Notes: generated from the sequence alone by a model not told the origin. A stretch of 13,308 bases of DNA from an uncultured Eubacteriaceae bacterium (GCA_947625585.1 CANQOZ010000027.1:1-13308), one strand, 5' to 3'. Positions 5,392-12,377 are shown, numbered from the stretch's first letter. Translations and numbers: made by a program.

Positions 5392-6674
5392 TAGATTATT
5401 TCTCCTTCCATAATATTCTCTCCTGTATATTTTAACCTTGTTTTTAAAATCTGACCGCTTAAGTCCGTATCTGACTCTACTTTTACTGGAATATAATTCT
5501 CACTGTGGCCTATGTTATAACCATTTTTTGGTTCTTCATATAAGACATTAACTATTTTATTATCCTGGCTTTTAAAGAAATCCTGCTCTAACTTATGTTC
5601 AAGATCCGTTAACTTTTTGACTCTTGCCTTTTTTAAATTATCTGCAACCTGATCCATCTCAGCTGCTTTTGTTCCTTTACGAATCGAGTAGGGGAAGATG
5701 TGGATTTTAGAGAAGCCAACTTCTTTGGCAAAGTTATAGGTTTCCTCAAATTCCTGATCCGTTTCGCCAGGAAAACCAACTATAATGTCAGTAGTTATAC
5801 CAGCATCAGGAAAAACGTTTCGAATCATTCTAACTCGGTTTAAGTAGTCTTCTGTTGTATAGTGGCGGTTCATTCGCTTAAGAACAGAATTACTACCTGA
5901 CTGTAGGGAGAGATGGAAATGAGGATTAAACTCGTCTATTTTTTTCAAGTTTTCTAAAAATTCTTCTGTAATTAAAGTAGGTTCTAAAGATGATAGCCTA
6001 ATTCTTTCAATTCCGGAAACGTTCGAAGCTTCTTTAATTAAATCGCTTAAATCTTCACCGCTATCTTTTCCGAAACTTGCTATATGAATTCCAGTTAAAA
6101 CGATTTCCTTATAACCACTTTCGCTTAAGTTTTTGAGTTCCTCTATCGTATCGGATATTTTTCTAGAACGAATAGGACCACGGGCATAGGGAACAATACA
6201 ATAAGAGCAGAACTGTCTACACCCATCTTGAACTTTGACATAAGCTCTCGTTTTCCCGTCGTTTTCTGTGATATTAAAGTTATCAAAGGTCTCAGTTATA
6301 CCGTATTCTTCTACAGCGTTTGATTTTTCATTATTAAACGATTCTACCTGTTCTACAATGTTATCCCGTCCTTTTGTTCCAATAACATAATCGACTTCCT
6401 CTATTGCAGAAACTTCCTCCGGGTTTACCTGAGCATAACAGCCAGTTGCAACAATTAGAGACTCTGGATTTCTCCGTTTGGCTCGTCTTATAAACTGACG
6501 TGACTTTCTATCACCAAGATGAGTAACACTACAGGTATTAATAATGTAAATATCAGCTAGTTCGTTATAACCAACGACATCATAACCGCTGTTTTTAAAT
6601 TTCTCCTTCATTACTTCAGTGTCATAACTGTTTACTTTACAACCTAAAGTATAAAAGGCCACTCGTTTATTCAT
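5391..6674 (-). CDS. mtaB: tRNA (N6-threonylcarbamoyladenosine(37)-C2) methylthiotransferase
   Basis: MtaB is a radical-SAM enzyme that adds a methylthio group to t6A37 of ANN-decoding tRNAs, giving ms2t6A. The 427-aa product has the three methylthiotransferase parts in order. The N-terminal UPF0004 domain (about 3-100) has cluster cysteines Cys12, Cys48 and Cys79. The radical-SAM core has Cys152-x3-Cys156-x2-Cys159 and TTDIIVGFPGET. A TRAM-type RNA-binding tail starts near 365. LGCKVNSYD and the DGCRQFCSYC spacing favour MtaB (B. subtilis YqeV) over MiaB. The start overlaps the rsmE stop by eight bases and has no evident Shine-Dalgarno, so it probably depends on ribosomes finishing rsmE. Confidence 0.95.
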   Translation of the reverse strand: MNKRVAFYTLGCKVNSYDTEVMKEKFKNSGYDVVGYNELADIYIINTCSVTHLGDRKSRQFIRRAKRRNPESLIVATGCYAQVNPEEVSAIEEVDYVIGTKGRDNIVEQVESFNNEKSNAVEEYGITETFDNFNITENDGKTRAYVKVQDGCRQFCSYCIVPYARGPIRSRKISDTIEELKNLSESGYKEIVLTGIHIASFGKDSGEDLSDLIKEASNVSGIERIRLSSLEPTLITEEFLENLKKIDEFNPHFHLSLQSGSNSVLKRMNRHYTTEDYLNRVRMIRNVFPDAGITTDIIVGFPGETDQEFEETYNFAKEVGFSKIHIFPYSIRKGTKAAEMDQVADNLKKARVKKLTDLEHKLEQDFFKSQDNKIVNVLYEEPKNGYNIGHSENYIPVKVESDTDLSGQILKTRLKYTGENIMEGEII

Positions 6675-7398
6675 AAAAAAAGTTCAACTGGGACAGTAAA
6701 ACCATTCCGGCTGTTTCCGTCCTTAAAATTCGTTTACCTAAACTGACAATTTCGGCTCCGTTTTGTTTTAAAGCTTCAATCTCAATTGGATCAAATCCAC
6801 CTTCTGGACCGATTATAATAGCTATCCTTTCAGGTTTATGTTTTAAACTGTTTAGTGTTTTCTTTAAAGTTTGTCCTGTTTCGGACTCATAAGCGACTAA
6901 GACAAGATCATAATCTGAAAGTTTACTAAGTACAGTTTTAAAATCGACCGGACTTTCTACAGTTGGAATTATTCCACGACCACTTTGCTCACCGGCTGAT
7001 TTTACTACTTTCTTAAGACGATCAATCTTTTTAAATTCCTTCCGGCTCGGCTTGACAACGCTACGCTTAGAATAAAAAGGAATAATCGTATTAACACCGT
7101 TTTCAGTCATTTTTTGACATACTGTCTCTAGCTTACTTCCTTTTGGATAGGATTGAAACAAGCTAACATGGTATGGGTTTTCCGTTTTAACCTCTTCTCG
7201 TTCTAAAAGTTTAACATCAGCTCCATCATCACCAATTTGAATGATTTCACCGAGTGCTTTTAAACCGTTATTGTTTAAAACTTCAATTACTTCCCCTTCT
7301 TTAAGTCTTAAGACTTTAGACAGGTGTTTGTAGTCATCTCCGGAAATTGTAACCACTTCTTTTTCAAAAACGTCAGGTGTAACATAAAAGCGGTTCAT
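6667..7398 (-). CDS. rsmE: 16S rRNA (uracil(1498)-N3)-methyltransferase
   Basis: RsmE is a SPOUT-class enzyme that methylates N3 of U1498 in 16S rRNA within the 30S subunit. The 243-aa product has an N-terminal PUA-like part beginning MNRFYVTPDVF. It then shows the knotted SAM-binding signatures SAGEQSGR (134-141), IIGPEGGF (195-202) and LGKRILRTETA (220-230). I chose the ATG at 7398 rather than the upstream in-frame ATG at 7425. MNRFYV is the conserved start, GGAGAG (7404-7409) lies five bases before it, and the longer version would add nine odd residues. The ATGA overlap with the prmA stop implies coupling. Confidence 0.96.
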   Translation of the reverse strand: MNRFYVTPDVFEKEVVTISGDDYKHLSKVLRLKEGEVIEVLNNNGLKALGEIIQIGDDGADVKLLEREEVKTENPYHVSLFQSYPKGSKLETVCQKMTENGVNTIIPFYSKRSVVKPSRKEFKKIDRLKKVVKSAGEQSGRGIIPTVESPVDFKTVLSKLSDYDLVLVAYESETGQTLKKTLNSLKHKPERIAIIIGPEGGFDPIEIEALKQNGAEIVSLGKRILRTETAGMVLLSQLNFFYE

Positions 7399-8336
7399 AA
7401 TTTCTCTCCGACGACGGCATACCACTCTCCCATTCGATTAATTGAGACAATATTAAAACTAAATTCCTCTAACTTATCGACAACAGAGGCTAATGCTCTT
7501 CGGATAATTCCAGAAAGAATAATAATATCATTGTGATCTAAAAGTTCACTAACTGAAGGGATTAAGGAATAAATCGGTTCTGGTAAGAGGTTGGCTACTA
7601 CAAGATTCGGTTGATTCTTAAAGTTGATACTCTCAATCAGGTTTCCTTCTATTAAAGTAATTCTGTCTTCAACTTTATTAATTAAGATATTCTCTTTAGC
7701 AGTTTTAACCGCTGCCGGATCTAAGTCAATGGCATAAACCTTTTTAGCACCAAGTAGGACTGCAATGATTGCAAGAATTCCTGATCCTGTTCCAACATCA
7801 ACAACAACACTTTCAGGACTCACATATTCTTCTAAGAGATCAGCACAGAGTTTTGTCGTTTCATGAGTTCCGGTTCCAAAGGCCATACCAGGATCAAGAT
7901 GAATAATCTTTTCACCTTCCTTTAACTTGTAGTTATCCCAATGGGGAACAACGACAATATCATCAGTAACATGTGAGGCAACAAAGTACTTTTTCCAGGA
8001 GTTCTTCCAGTCTTCATCCTCGACTTCAAGAACCTTGTATTCACCGGCTCCGATATTGAGTCCATAATTTTCGAGACCGGATATCTTTTGTAAAATTTCA
8101 TTTACTTTATCTAATACATCCTCAGTCTCTGGTATATAAGCACGGATAATGGATTCCCCCTTTTCACGCTCTAAGAGAGAATCATCAATATAATCAACAA
8201 AGGGTTGGCCCCATAAGTTGTCAATATCTGCAGCGCTTTCTATTGCAACGCCGCCTGCACCAGCTTCATAAAAGAGTTCGGCTATCGCATCTTCCGCTTC
8301 TGGTGTCGTTTTTATTTCCACTTCTATCCAGGTCAA
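7395..8336 (-). CDS. prmA: Ribosomal protein L11 methyltransferase
   Basis: PrmA trimethylates lysines and the N-terminus of ribosomal protein L11 using SAM. The 313-aa product has the L11-recognition N-terminal half (MTWIEVEIKTTPEAEDAIAE opening, DEDWKNSWKKYF at 107-118) and the substrate loop LDPGMAFGTGTHETT (148-162). The Rossmann SAM site VVVDVGTGSGILAI is at 177-190, and NLLPEP lies in the later catalytic motif. The start is TTG: AGGAGG (8343-8348) lies six bases before TTG at 8336, and TTG-ACC-TGG matches the M-x-W start of the family. It is the first gene of prmA-rsmE-mtaB-hinT. No dnaJ lies upstream, unlike in many relatives. Confidence 0.96.
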   Translation of the reverse strand: MTWIEVEIKTTPEAEDAIAELFYEAGAGGVAIESAADIDNLWGQPFVDYIDDSLLEREKGESIIRAYIPETEDVLDKVNEILQKISGLENYGLNIGAGEYKVLEVEDEDWKNSWKKYFVASHVTDDIVVVPHWDNYKLKEGEKIIHLDPGMAFGTGTHETTKLCADLLEEYVSPESVVVDVGTGSGILAIIAVLLGAKKVYAIDLDPAAVKTAKENILINKVEDRITLIEGNLIESINFKNQPNLVVANLLPEPIYSLIPSVSELLDHNDIIILSGIIRRALASVVDKLEEFSFNIVSINRMGEWYAVVGEKL

Positions 8337-8508
8337 TCGGAACCTCCTAAGCTTTTCTTGTCTTTAAGTTTATCTAAATTGGACAATAAAAGGAATATCA
8401 ACATTTAAGAATTTGTGAATAAAGTTGCTCTGTTCGAGTTTCAAAATTTGTAACTTGTTTCTCTCTAAAATTAACATATTTTCACATTCAACTTAATAAA
8501 TCTGTTAG

Positions 8509-8560
8509 AAAGAGGGTACTCTTTGGGTATAAAGGAATTGAGAAATTATTCTAGAGGGGA
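8509..8560 (+). promoter_or_regulatory. Putative promoter with operator-like inverted repeat and RBS of the 8564 gene
   Basis: TATAAA (8528-8533) is the best -10. Candidate -35 sequences upstream (TTAGAA, GTTAGA) are poor. Directly before the -10 sits AAAGAG-GGTA-CTCTTT (8509-8524), a perfect 6-bp inverted repeat where a repressor or activator could act. GGGTA also recurs 11 bases apart (8514 and 8525). GTTAGA-N15-GGGTAT loosely resembles a SigB-type promoter, a low-weight alternative. GAGGGGA (8554-8560) is the ribosome site for the ATG at 8564. Confidence 0.4.
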
Positions 8561-8563
8561 TAG

Positions 8564-8890
8564 ATGAAACTAAAAGATTTACGGACAGTTATAGGGGGTC
8601 AGGTAAAAACAGATGTTCTTGTTTTTGCCGGTGAAGACAATGTCGAAAGCGGAACCTTATGGCTTTTTGACGTAGATGATAGCATCGACGATCTAGAAGT
8701 TAAAGATATCCAGCCTGTGAATAAAGCAGTTGATATTGGATCAGAATCTAGTATGAAGCCTGACGAAAGTGTTCTGGAAATAACATTGACATGTACTCCT
8801 CAAGAATTAAATGATTTTGATTGGGACAGTGTTTTTAATCAAAAAACGATTAAAAAAATTCGTTCTGATAATAAAGTTACAATTTCATAA
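8564..8890 (+). CDS. Small acidic protein of unknown function
   Basis: I do not recognise this 108-aa product. It is soluble, acidic and lacks a signal peptide or membrane segment. Alternating hydrophobic and polar residues (TDVLVFAGED, GTLWLFDVDD, SVLEITLTCT) suggest a small beta-rich domain. The PQELNDFDWDSVFNQ region then looks helical. There is one Cys and two Trp residues. The start is supported by GAGGGGA four bases upstream. It lies 16 bases before the coiled-coil gene and shares its terminator, so the two probably act together. The pair points away from prmA across a 227-base gap. Possible roles (stress protein, mobile-element cargo) are guesses. Confidence 0.75.
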   Translation: MKLKDLRTVIGGQVKTDVLVFAGEDNVESGTLWLFDVDDSIDDLEVKDIQPVNKAVDIGSESSMKPDESVLEITLTCTPQELNDFDWDSVFNQKTIKKIRSDNKVTIS

Positions 8891-8906
8891 GGATAGGTGA
8901 ACTACA

Positions 8907-9446
8907 ATGAGTGACTATTTTGATAAAGAAATTTTAAAACGTGACGAAAAGACCATCAGAGAAGTTGAACGTCTCGAAGCTAAAAAAGATGGTAAAAATG
9001 ATGCTGAAATTGAAAAGAAAATTCAAAAGGTCTTAGAAAAGGCAAAAGAAAAGAATACGATTACTGAAATTCATCAGGAATCTTATAATGAACGTCAGGA
9101 TGCCTATGAAATCGACAGAATTGACCGTCGTGATGAAGCTGAATCAAGGCGTTCAAAACGTCAGGTAGACTTCTTGAATGATATAGATCATATTGAAGAA
9201 AAATTTGACCATATGCTTGATGATCATGACCGTAAAGTTATCGCTAAGCTCAAAGCTAAAGAAAAATTAAGTGAACATGAACAGAAGAGATTAGCAAAAC
9301 TTCAGGAAAAAATTGCTAACCGTAATGAAAAGTTAGATGAACATGAACAAGCTAGAGCAGATAAACTTGATGAAAAACAAGCTAAACAGGTTGAAAAAGT
9401 CCTAGAAAAGGACGAAAAGAATGCCGAAAAACTTAAAAAATATTAA
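8907..9446 (+). CDS. Highly charged helical/coiled-coil protein of unknown function
   Basis: This 179-aa protein is made almost entirely of charged residues plus Ala, Leu and Ile, with one Gly and no Pro, Cys or Trp. It should be one long helix or coiled coil. An internal repeat is visible: EKLSEHEQKRLAKLQEK and EKLDEHEQARADKLDEK, 23 residues apart, followed by more KQAKQVEKVLEK-type heptads. The middle is rich in Asp-Arg pairs (IDRIDRRDEAESRR). Such charge-patterned helices can be single alpha-helices, scaffolds or nucleic-acid or ribosome associated, but no family is identifiable. AGGATAGGTG upstream gives the ribosome site, and a strong terminator follows. Confidence 0.8.
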   Translation: MSDYFDKEILKRDEKTIREVERLEAKKDGKNDAEIEKKIQKVLEKAKEKNTITEIHQESYNERQDAYEIDRIDRRDEAESRRSKRQVDFLNDIDHIEEKFDHMLDDHDRKVIAKLKAKEKLSEHEQKRLAKLQEKIANRNEKLDEHEQARADKLDEKQAKQVEKVLEKDEKNAEKLKKY

Positions 9447-9469
9447 TTAGCTTTATTCTCTTTCTATGG

Positions 9470-9495
9470 GGTACCGAGTGATCGGTACCTTTTTT
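9470..9495 (+). terminator. Strong terminator after the 8564-9446 gene pair
   Basis: An 8-bp perfect stem, GGTACCGA (9470-9477) with TCGGTACC (9482-9489), carries a GTGA tetraloop and six Ts. It ends the plus-strand pair. The last two Ts overlap the stop codon of the convergent minus-strand gene. Confidence 0.95.
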
Positions 9496-9736
9496 AATAA
9501 TCAACAACTTCAAGCGGTCTATCAGCGAGTTCCTGTTCTAAAAGTTTTAAAATTTCCGCTTTTGAATTCGCTTTCTTAGTTGTTGGTATCTTAAAAGGAA
9601 GTTTATCGGTTGTTGCTACATCTTTTAAAAATAGTTCAAGTGCTTCTGGTATAGTTAGGCCTAAATGACTCAAGACAGTTTCTGCTTTGTTTTTCAACTC
9701 TTCACTTAATTTAATCTCAATTAAAACTTCGTTCAT
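9494..9736 (-). CDS. Orphan RelB/DinJ-family antitoxin-like protein
   Basis: This 80-aa protein matches the RelB/DinJ type II antitoxin pattern. It has an N-terminal ribbon strand (EVLIEIKLSEELKNKAE), a helix with LSHLGLTIPEALELFLKDV typical of the ribbon-helix-helix dimer, then TDKLPFKIP and a short C-terminal tail that would bind the toxin. Such proteins repress their own operon and neutralise RelE/YafQ ribosome-dependent mRNases. AAGAAGG lies eight bases before the ATG. No toxin gene lies on either side: downstream is the convergent coiled-coil gene and its terminator, upstream is gene-free DNA. It is therefore solitary here, either a relic or a repressor acting elsewhere. Confidence 0.85.
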   Translation of the reverse strand: MNEVLIEIKLSEELKNKAETVLSHLGLTIPEALELFLKDVATTDKLPFKIPTTKKANSKAEILKLLEQELADRPLEVVDY

Positions 9737-9765
9737 TTTAATACCTTCTTTTAGAATTCCCTAAA

Positions 9766-9795
9766 ATAATATTTATTTAAGTCCTATTCTAACAA
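9766..9795 (-). promoter_or_regulatory. Putative promoter of the orphan antitoxin gene
   Basis: On the minus strand, TTGTTA (9790-9795), an 18-base spacer and TATTAT (9766-9771) form a plausible sigma-A promoter. It gives a leader of about 20-25 bases. The match is moderate and the DNA is AT-rich. Confidence 0.45.
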
Positions 9796-9830
9796 TTTTG
9801 TCAGTTCAGAATTTAATTATCAATGAAACT

Positions 9831-9860
9831 AAAAAAGACCCAGTTTGAAATAAACTGGGT
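9831..9860 (-). terminator. Minus-strand terminator in the gene-free stretch
   Basis: A 9-bp stem, ACCCAGTTT (9838-9846) with AAACTGGGT (9852-9860), has a 5-nt loop. On the minus strand it is followed by TCTTTTTT. It has no gene directly upstream on that strand within 230 bases. Confidence 0.8.
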
Positions 9861-10073
9861 TGGGGATAAATTGCAACCGTAAGAGATTGAATCCTACAGC
9901 TTGCATAGTGATCATGATCTGTTTAATTATTTACCCGAAAACTCCTAAAACAATCATTAGGTTTAGATTAAGATAGTACTTGTTAACAGATTGCTAACGT
10001 TTACAGTTTAAACGCTAACATTTGAGCAACGGATAAATAATGTTATTTGCCAAAAATATAATAATTATTTTAA

Positions 10074-10089
10074 CCGGCCCGTAGGCCGG
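10074..10089 (-). terminator. GC-rich hairpin after the ECF S-component gene, possible terminator
   Basis: CCGGCC (10074-10079) pairs with GGCCGG (10084-10089) over a 4-nt loop, four bases after the gene's stop codon on the minus strand. The following minus-strand sequence TTAAAATAATT is T-rich but interrupted, so termination may leak into the structured stretch below. Confidence 0.5.
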
Positions 10090-10093
10090 CATT

Positions 10094-10684
10094 TTAAACT
10101 ATTATCTTCCGTTTCATGTACTTCATAACCGGCAGGGTGACTGCAATTGAGATTACAATAGCTGCAACATTTTCCATAATTGCATTAACACCTAAGACAA
10201 TACCAATAATATTAACGAGTGGGAATGAATTAAAGAAAATACTCATACAGCCTAAGAATAGAACAGTATTCGTCAAAGTCCCAAGACAGGCACTAATACC
10301 GACAGCGAGTGCAGTTGGCATTTTTTTTGATGATAAAAATTTATAAACACAACCAGCGACAACACCGATCATGATACGTGAGCCGACTGCCATAACAAGT
10401 GAAGCTGCAGGATTTCCGCTAGTAAATGGATTAACTAAAATAGCGGTCATATCTACTCCTGCAAACGTTGCTTTAAGTACACTACAAATACCCATTACAC
10501 CACCTAAGATTGCCCCGTCTAAGGGTCCGAGTAGGATCGCACCGATAATAACCGGGATGTGCAAGGTTGTAATTGATATTGTAGGTAATGGAATAAATCC
10601 AAGCGGAGTAAAAGCGAGTAGGACCTCAATCGCACTTAGTAGTGCTAACTGGGTCAGCTTAAGTGTTTTCCGATTGGTTCTCAT
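10094..10684 (-). CDS. ECF transporter S component (vitamin/cofactor uptake)
   Basis: This 196-aa, six-helix-type membrane protein belongs to the ECF transporter substrate-binding (S) family (PF12822-like). These proteins capture a vitamin or precursor and work with a shared energising module (EcfA, EcfA', EcfT) encoded elsewhere. The N-terminal LTQLALLSAIEVLLAFTPLGFIP helix is typical of docking helix 1. TTLHIPVIIGAILLGPLDGAILGGVMG at 39-65 is the family signature, and VNAIMENVAAIVI lies near the end. The substrate cannot be assigned: pantothenate-type members share this pattern, but so do uncharacterised groups. A perfect AGGAGG precedes the ATG by four bases. It lies downstream of pyrE but has its own promoter, and no known riboswitch is visible. 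Confidence 0.85.
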   Translation of the reverse strand: MRTNRKTLKLTQLALLSAIEVLLAFTPLGFIPLPTISITTLHIPVIIGAILLGPLDGAILGGVMGICSVLKATFAGVDMTAILVNPFTSGNPAASLVMAVGSRIMIGVVAGCVYKFLSSKKMPTALAVGISACLGTLTNTVLFLGCMSIFFNSFPLVNIIGIVLGVNAIMENVAAIVISIAVTLPVMKYMKRKIIV

Positions 10685-10703
10685 AAAACCTCCTGACTAC
10701 CGC

Positions 10704-10717
10704 TCCAAAATTTTGGA
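10704..10717. promoter_or_regulatory. 14-bp palindrome in the leader of the ECF S-component gene
   Basis: TCCAAAATTTTGGA is a perfect palindrome located between the promoter and the Shine-Dalgarno, about 20-30 bases into the transcript. The position fits a repressor operator. The identity of a regulator is unknown. Confidence 0.45.
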
Positions 10718-10742
10718 TGCAGTGTCGTTTTTAATCGCTATT

Positions 10743-10771
10743 ATTATGTACTAGAGGTTTGAATCCGTCAA
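10743..10771 (-). promoter_or_regulatory. Promoter of the ECF S-component gene
   Basis: On the minus strand, TTGACG (10766-10771), a 17-base spacer and CATAAT (10743-10748) give five of six matches in each box. The -35 contains the TGA stop codon of pyrE. The leader would be about 50 bases. Confidence 0.75.
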
Positions 10772-11433
10772 TTTTTTCCGTATTTTTTAAGGTGCTCTTC
10801 CATTTTTTCCTTCATTTCATCATCAATGAGGACTTTACCACCAACTTCTTTACCATAGAGACTATCAATAATCTCTCTCGTTGTTACAATTGGATAAGTT
10901 TTAATCCCGAAATCTTCCTCGATTTCTTCAATAGCAGTTTTACCACTTTCACCGACTTCCATTCGATCAACTGAGATGATTAAGGAATCAATATCAACAC
11001 CATAATCTTTTAACGTTTCAATTGTTTCACGAACAGAGGTTCCTGCGGTTATAACATCTTCAATAATTGTAACCTTGTCTCCTTTAGTTGGAATTCTTCC
11101 GATAATGGTTCCACCTTCACCATGATCTTTAACTTCTTTCCTATTAAAACTGTATGGGAGGTCTTTATCAAAATTATCGGATAGACTAGCTGCAGTTGTA
11201 ACTACAAGTGGAATTCCTTTATAAGCTGGTCCATATAATAAATCGGAGTCAAGATTGTTGTCTATATAGGCTTTAGCATAAAAATCGCCAAGTTTTGAGA
11301 TCTGACTTCCCGTTTGGTAAGCACCGGTATTAACAAAGTAAGGGGTTGGTCTACCGCTCTTTGTTATAAAGTCACCAAACTTTAAAACATTCGAGTCCAC
11401 CATAAATTCTATAAAATCGTCTTTAAATCCCAT
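10768..11433 (-). CDS. pyrE: Orotate phosphoribosyltransferase
   Basis: PyrE joins orotate to PRPP to make OMP, the fifth step of de novo pyrimidine synthesis. The 221-aa product is of the usual length. It has the N-terminal substrate region with GDFITKSGRPTPYFVNTG (20-37), the YGPAYKGIPL segment (67-76), the flexible catalytic loop FNRKEVKDHGEGG (96-108) and the PRPP-binding motif VTIIEDVITAGTS (121-133). AGGAG lies seven to eight bases before the ATG. It stands alone here without other pyr genes, and no PyrR-type attenuator is evident in the short leader. It is divergent from aroE across a 62-base gap with overlapping promoters. Confidence 0.96.
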   Translation of the reverse strand: MGFKDDFIEFMVDSNVLKFGDFITKSGRPTPYFVNTGAYQTGSQISKLGDFYAKAYIDNNLDSDLLYGPAYKGIPLVVTTAASLSDNFDKDLPYSFNRKEVKDHGEGGTIIGRIPTKGDKVTIIEDVITAGTSVRETIETLKDYGVDIDSLIISVDRMEVGESGKTAIEEIEEDFGIKTYPIVTTREIIDSLYGKEVGGKVLIDDEMKEKMEEHLKKYGKN

Positions 11434-11455
11434 CCAACACTCCTTTTTTTAATTA

Positions 11456-11487
11456 ACTATAACAAATCTCTATTTTAAATGTACAAT
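11456..11487. promoter_or_regulatory. Overlapping divergent promoter region of pyrE and aroE
   Basis: Minus strand (pyrE): TATAGT at 11456-11461 with TGTACA at 11480-11485, spacer 18. Plus strand (aroE): TACAAT at 11482-11487 as a possible -10, with weak -35 choices, or TTAACT (11453-11458) with TTAAAT (11475-11480), spacer 16. The two directions would compete for the same DNA. Confidence 0.4.
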
Positions 11488-11495
11488 TGATATCT

Positions 11496-12377
11496 ATGAA
11501 AACGTGGCTAAATAAAGAAAGTTTGAATCATTGTGAGGGAGATTATTACTTAATTATAGGCTCTCCAGTTAAACACTCTCTTTCACCGAAGATGCATAAC
11601 TTGGCTTTTAAGTTAAACAATATACCAGCAACCTATTTCTCTCTTGACTTAAAAGTTGATGAGCTTCCTGAAGTTATTAAAAATTTAAAAAATGATAAAA
11701 ATTTTAAAGGAATGAATATCACTTATCCATTAAAAGAAGCAGTTCTTAAATATTGTGATGAATTAAGTGAAGTCTCTAAACTGACAGGAGCAGTTAATAC
11801 GGTCAAAAACGAAGATGGTCGATGGATAGCAACAACGACTGACGGAATAGGCTTTTTTAATGGTCTAAATGATAATAATGTTGAGGTAAAAGGTAAAAAA
11901 ATCTTACTTTTAGGAGCAGGTGGTGCAGCACGAGTAATTGCTGCTCAAAGTCTTTTTGAAGGAATTGATGAACTTATAATCTTTAATCGAACTTTACAAA
12001 AAGCTCAGAATTTAAAGGAGAAGTTACAGGAAACTGCGGACAAGACAGGGGTTAAAATTAGAGTTTTTCCACTAGAAGATGAAGATAGACTATCAAAAGA
12101 AGTAGAAGAATCGGATATTTTAGTAAATGCGACATCAGTTGGCATGGGAAGTGATGATAATTCTTTAATTAAACCAGAAGATCTTCACGAAAACCTAGTT
12201 GTTTGTGAAATTGTTTATAAAGAAAAAACAGAACTAGCTAAAGAAGCAGAGAAACAAGGCTTAAAAGTTATTGATGGTCTACCAATGCTCCTATTTCAAG
12301 GAGCAGAATCGTTTAAGATTTGGACGGATAAGGAGTTTCCAGTCGCAGAAGTCCAACAAAAACTCTTTGACAATTGA
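11496..12377 (+). CDS. aroE: Shikimate dehydrogenase
   Basis: AroE reduces 3-dehydroshikimate to shikimate with NADPH in aromatic amino acid synthesis. From the ATG at 11496 the product is 293 aa, slightly long because of a roughly 20-residue N-terminal extension before the conserved IIGSPVKHSLSPKMHN. It has substrate Ser residues in that motif, the catalytic Lys80 in NITYPLK, GAVNT near 98-102, catalytic Asp116 in TTDGIGF, the dinucleotide loop GAGGAA (140-145), FNRT for NADP (166-169) and NATSVGM. The start is uncertain: neither this ATG nor the in-frame TTG at 11487 has a Shine-Dalgarno, and a -10-like TACAAT ends only eight bases before the ATG, so a very short leader is possible. Confidence 0.93.
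   Translation: MKTWLNKESLNHCEGDYYLIIGSPVKHSLSPKMHNLAFKLNNIPATYFSLDLKVDELPEVIKNLKNDKNFKGMNITYPLKEAVLKYCDELSEVSKLTGAVNTVKNEDGRWIATTTDGIGFFNGLNDNNVEVKGKKILLLGAGGAARVIAAQSLFEGIDELIIFNRTLQKAQNLKEKLQETADKTGVKIRVFPLEDEDRLSKEVEESDILVNATSVGMGSDDNSLIKPEDLHENLVVCEIVYKEKTELAKEAEKQGLKVIDGLPMLLFQGAESFKIWTDKEFPVAEVQQKLFDN

Larger units (their letters stand above)
9737..10093. other. Gene-free stretch, probably structured on the minus strand
   Basis: No protein gene is seen here. On the minus strand, three hairpins occur in order. The first is an 11-bp stem (10009-10019 with 9993-10003, loop CAGTT on plus) that pairs fully only with two G-U wobbles when read as minus-strand RNA. The second is a small CCTAA/TTAGG stem (9944-9961). 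The third is the terminator at 9838-9860. A GATCATGATC palindrome lies near 9910-9919. This could be a small RNA or a long 3' tail of the ECF gene transcript. Confidence 0.35.

Noticed and set aside
7399..7425. Longer RsmE start at 7425
   Set aside because: The extra nine residues (Arg-rich) are not part of the family, whereas MNRFYV with GGAGAG upstream is.
9737..10093. T-box or known riboswitch in the gene-free stretch
   Set aside because: No T-box AGGGTGGNACCGCG-type element or named aptamer core is visible, and the region follows the ECF gene instead of preceding it.
10116..10974. Plus-strand open frames opposite the ECF S-component and pyrE genes
   Set aside because: Antisense shadows of recognised genes with no family resemblance and no ribosome sites.
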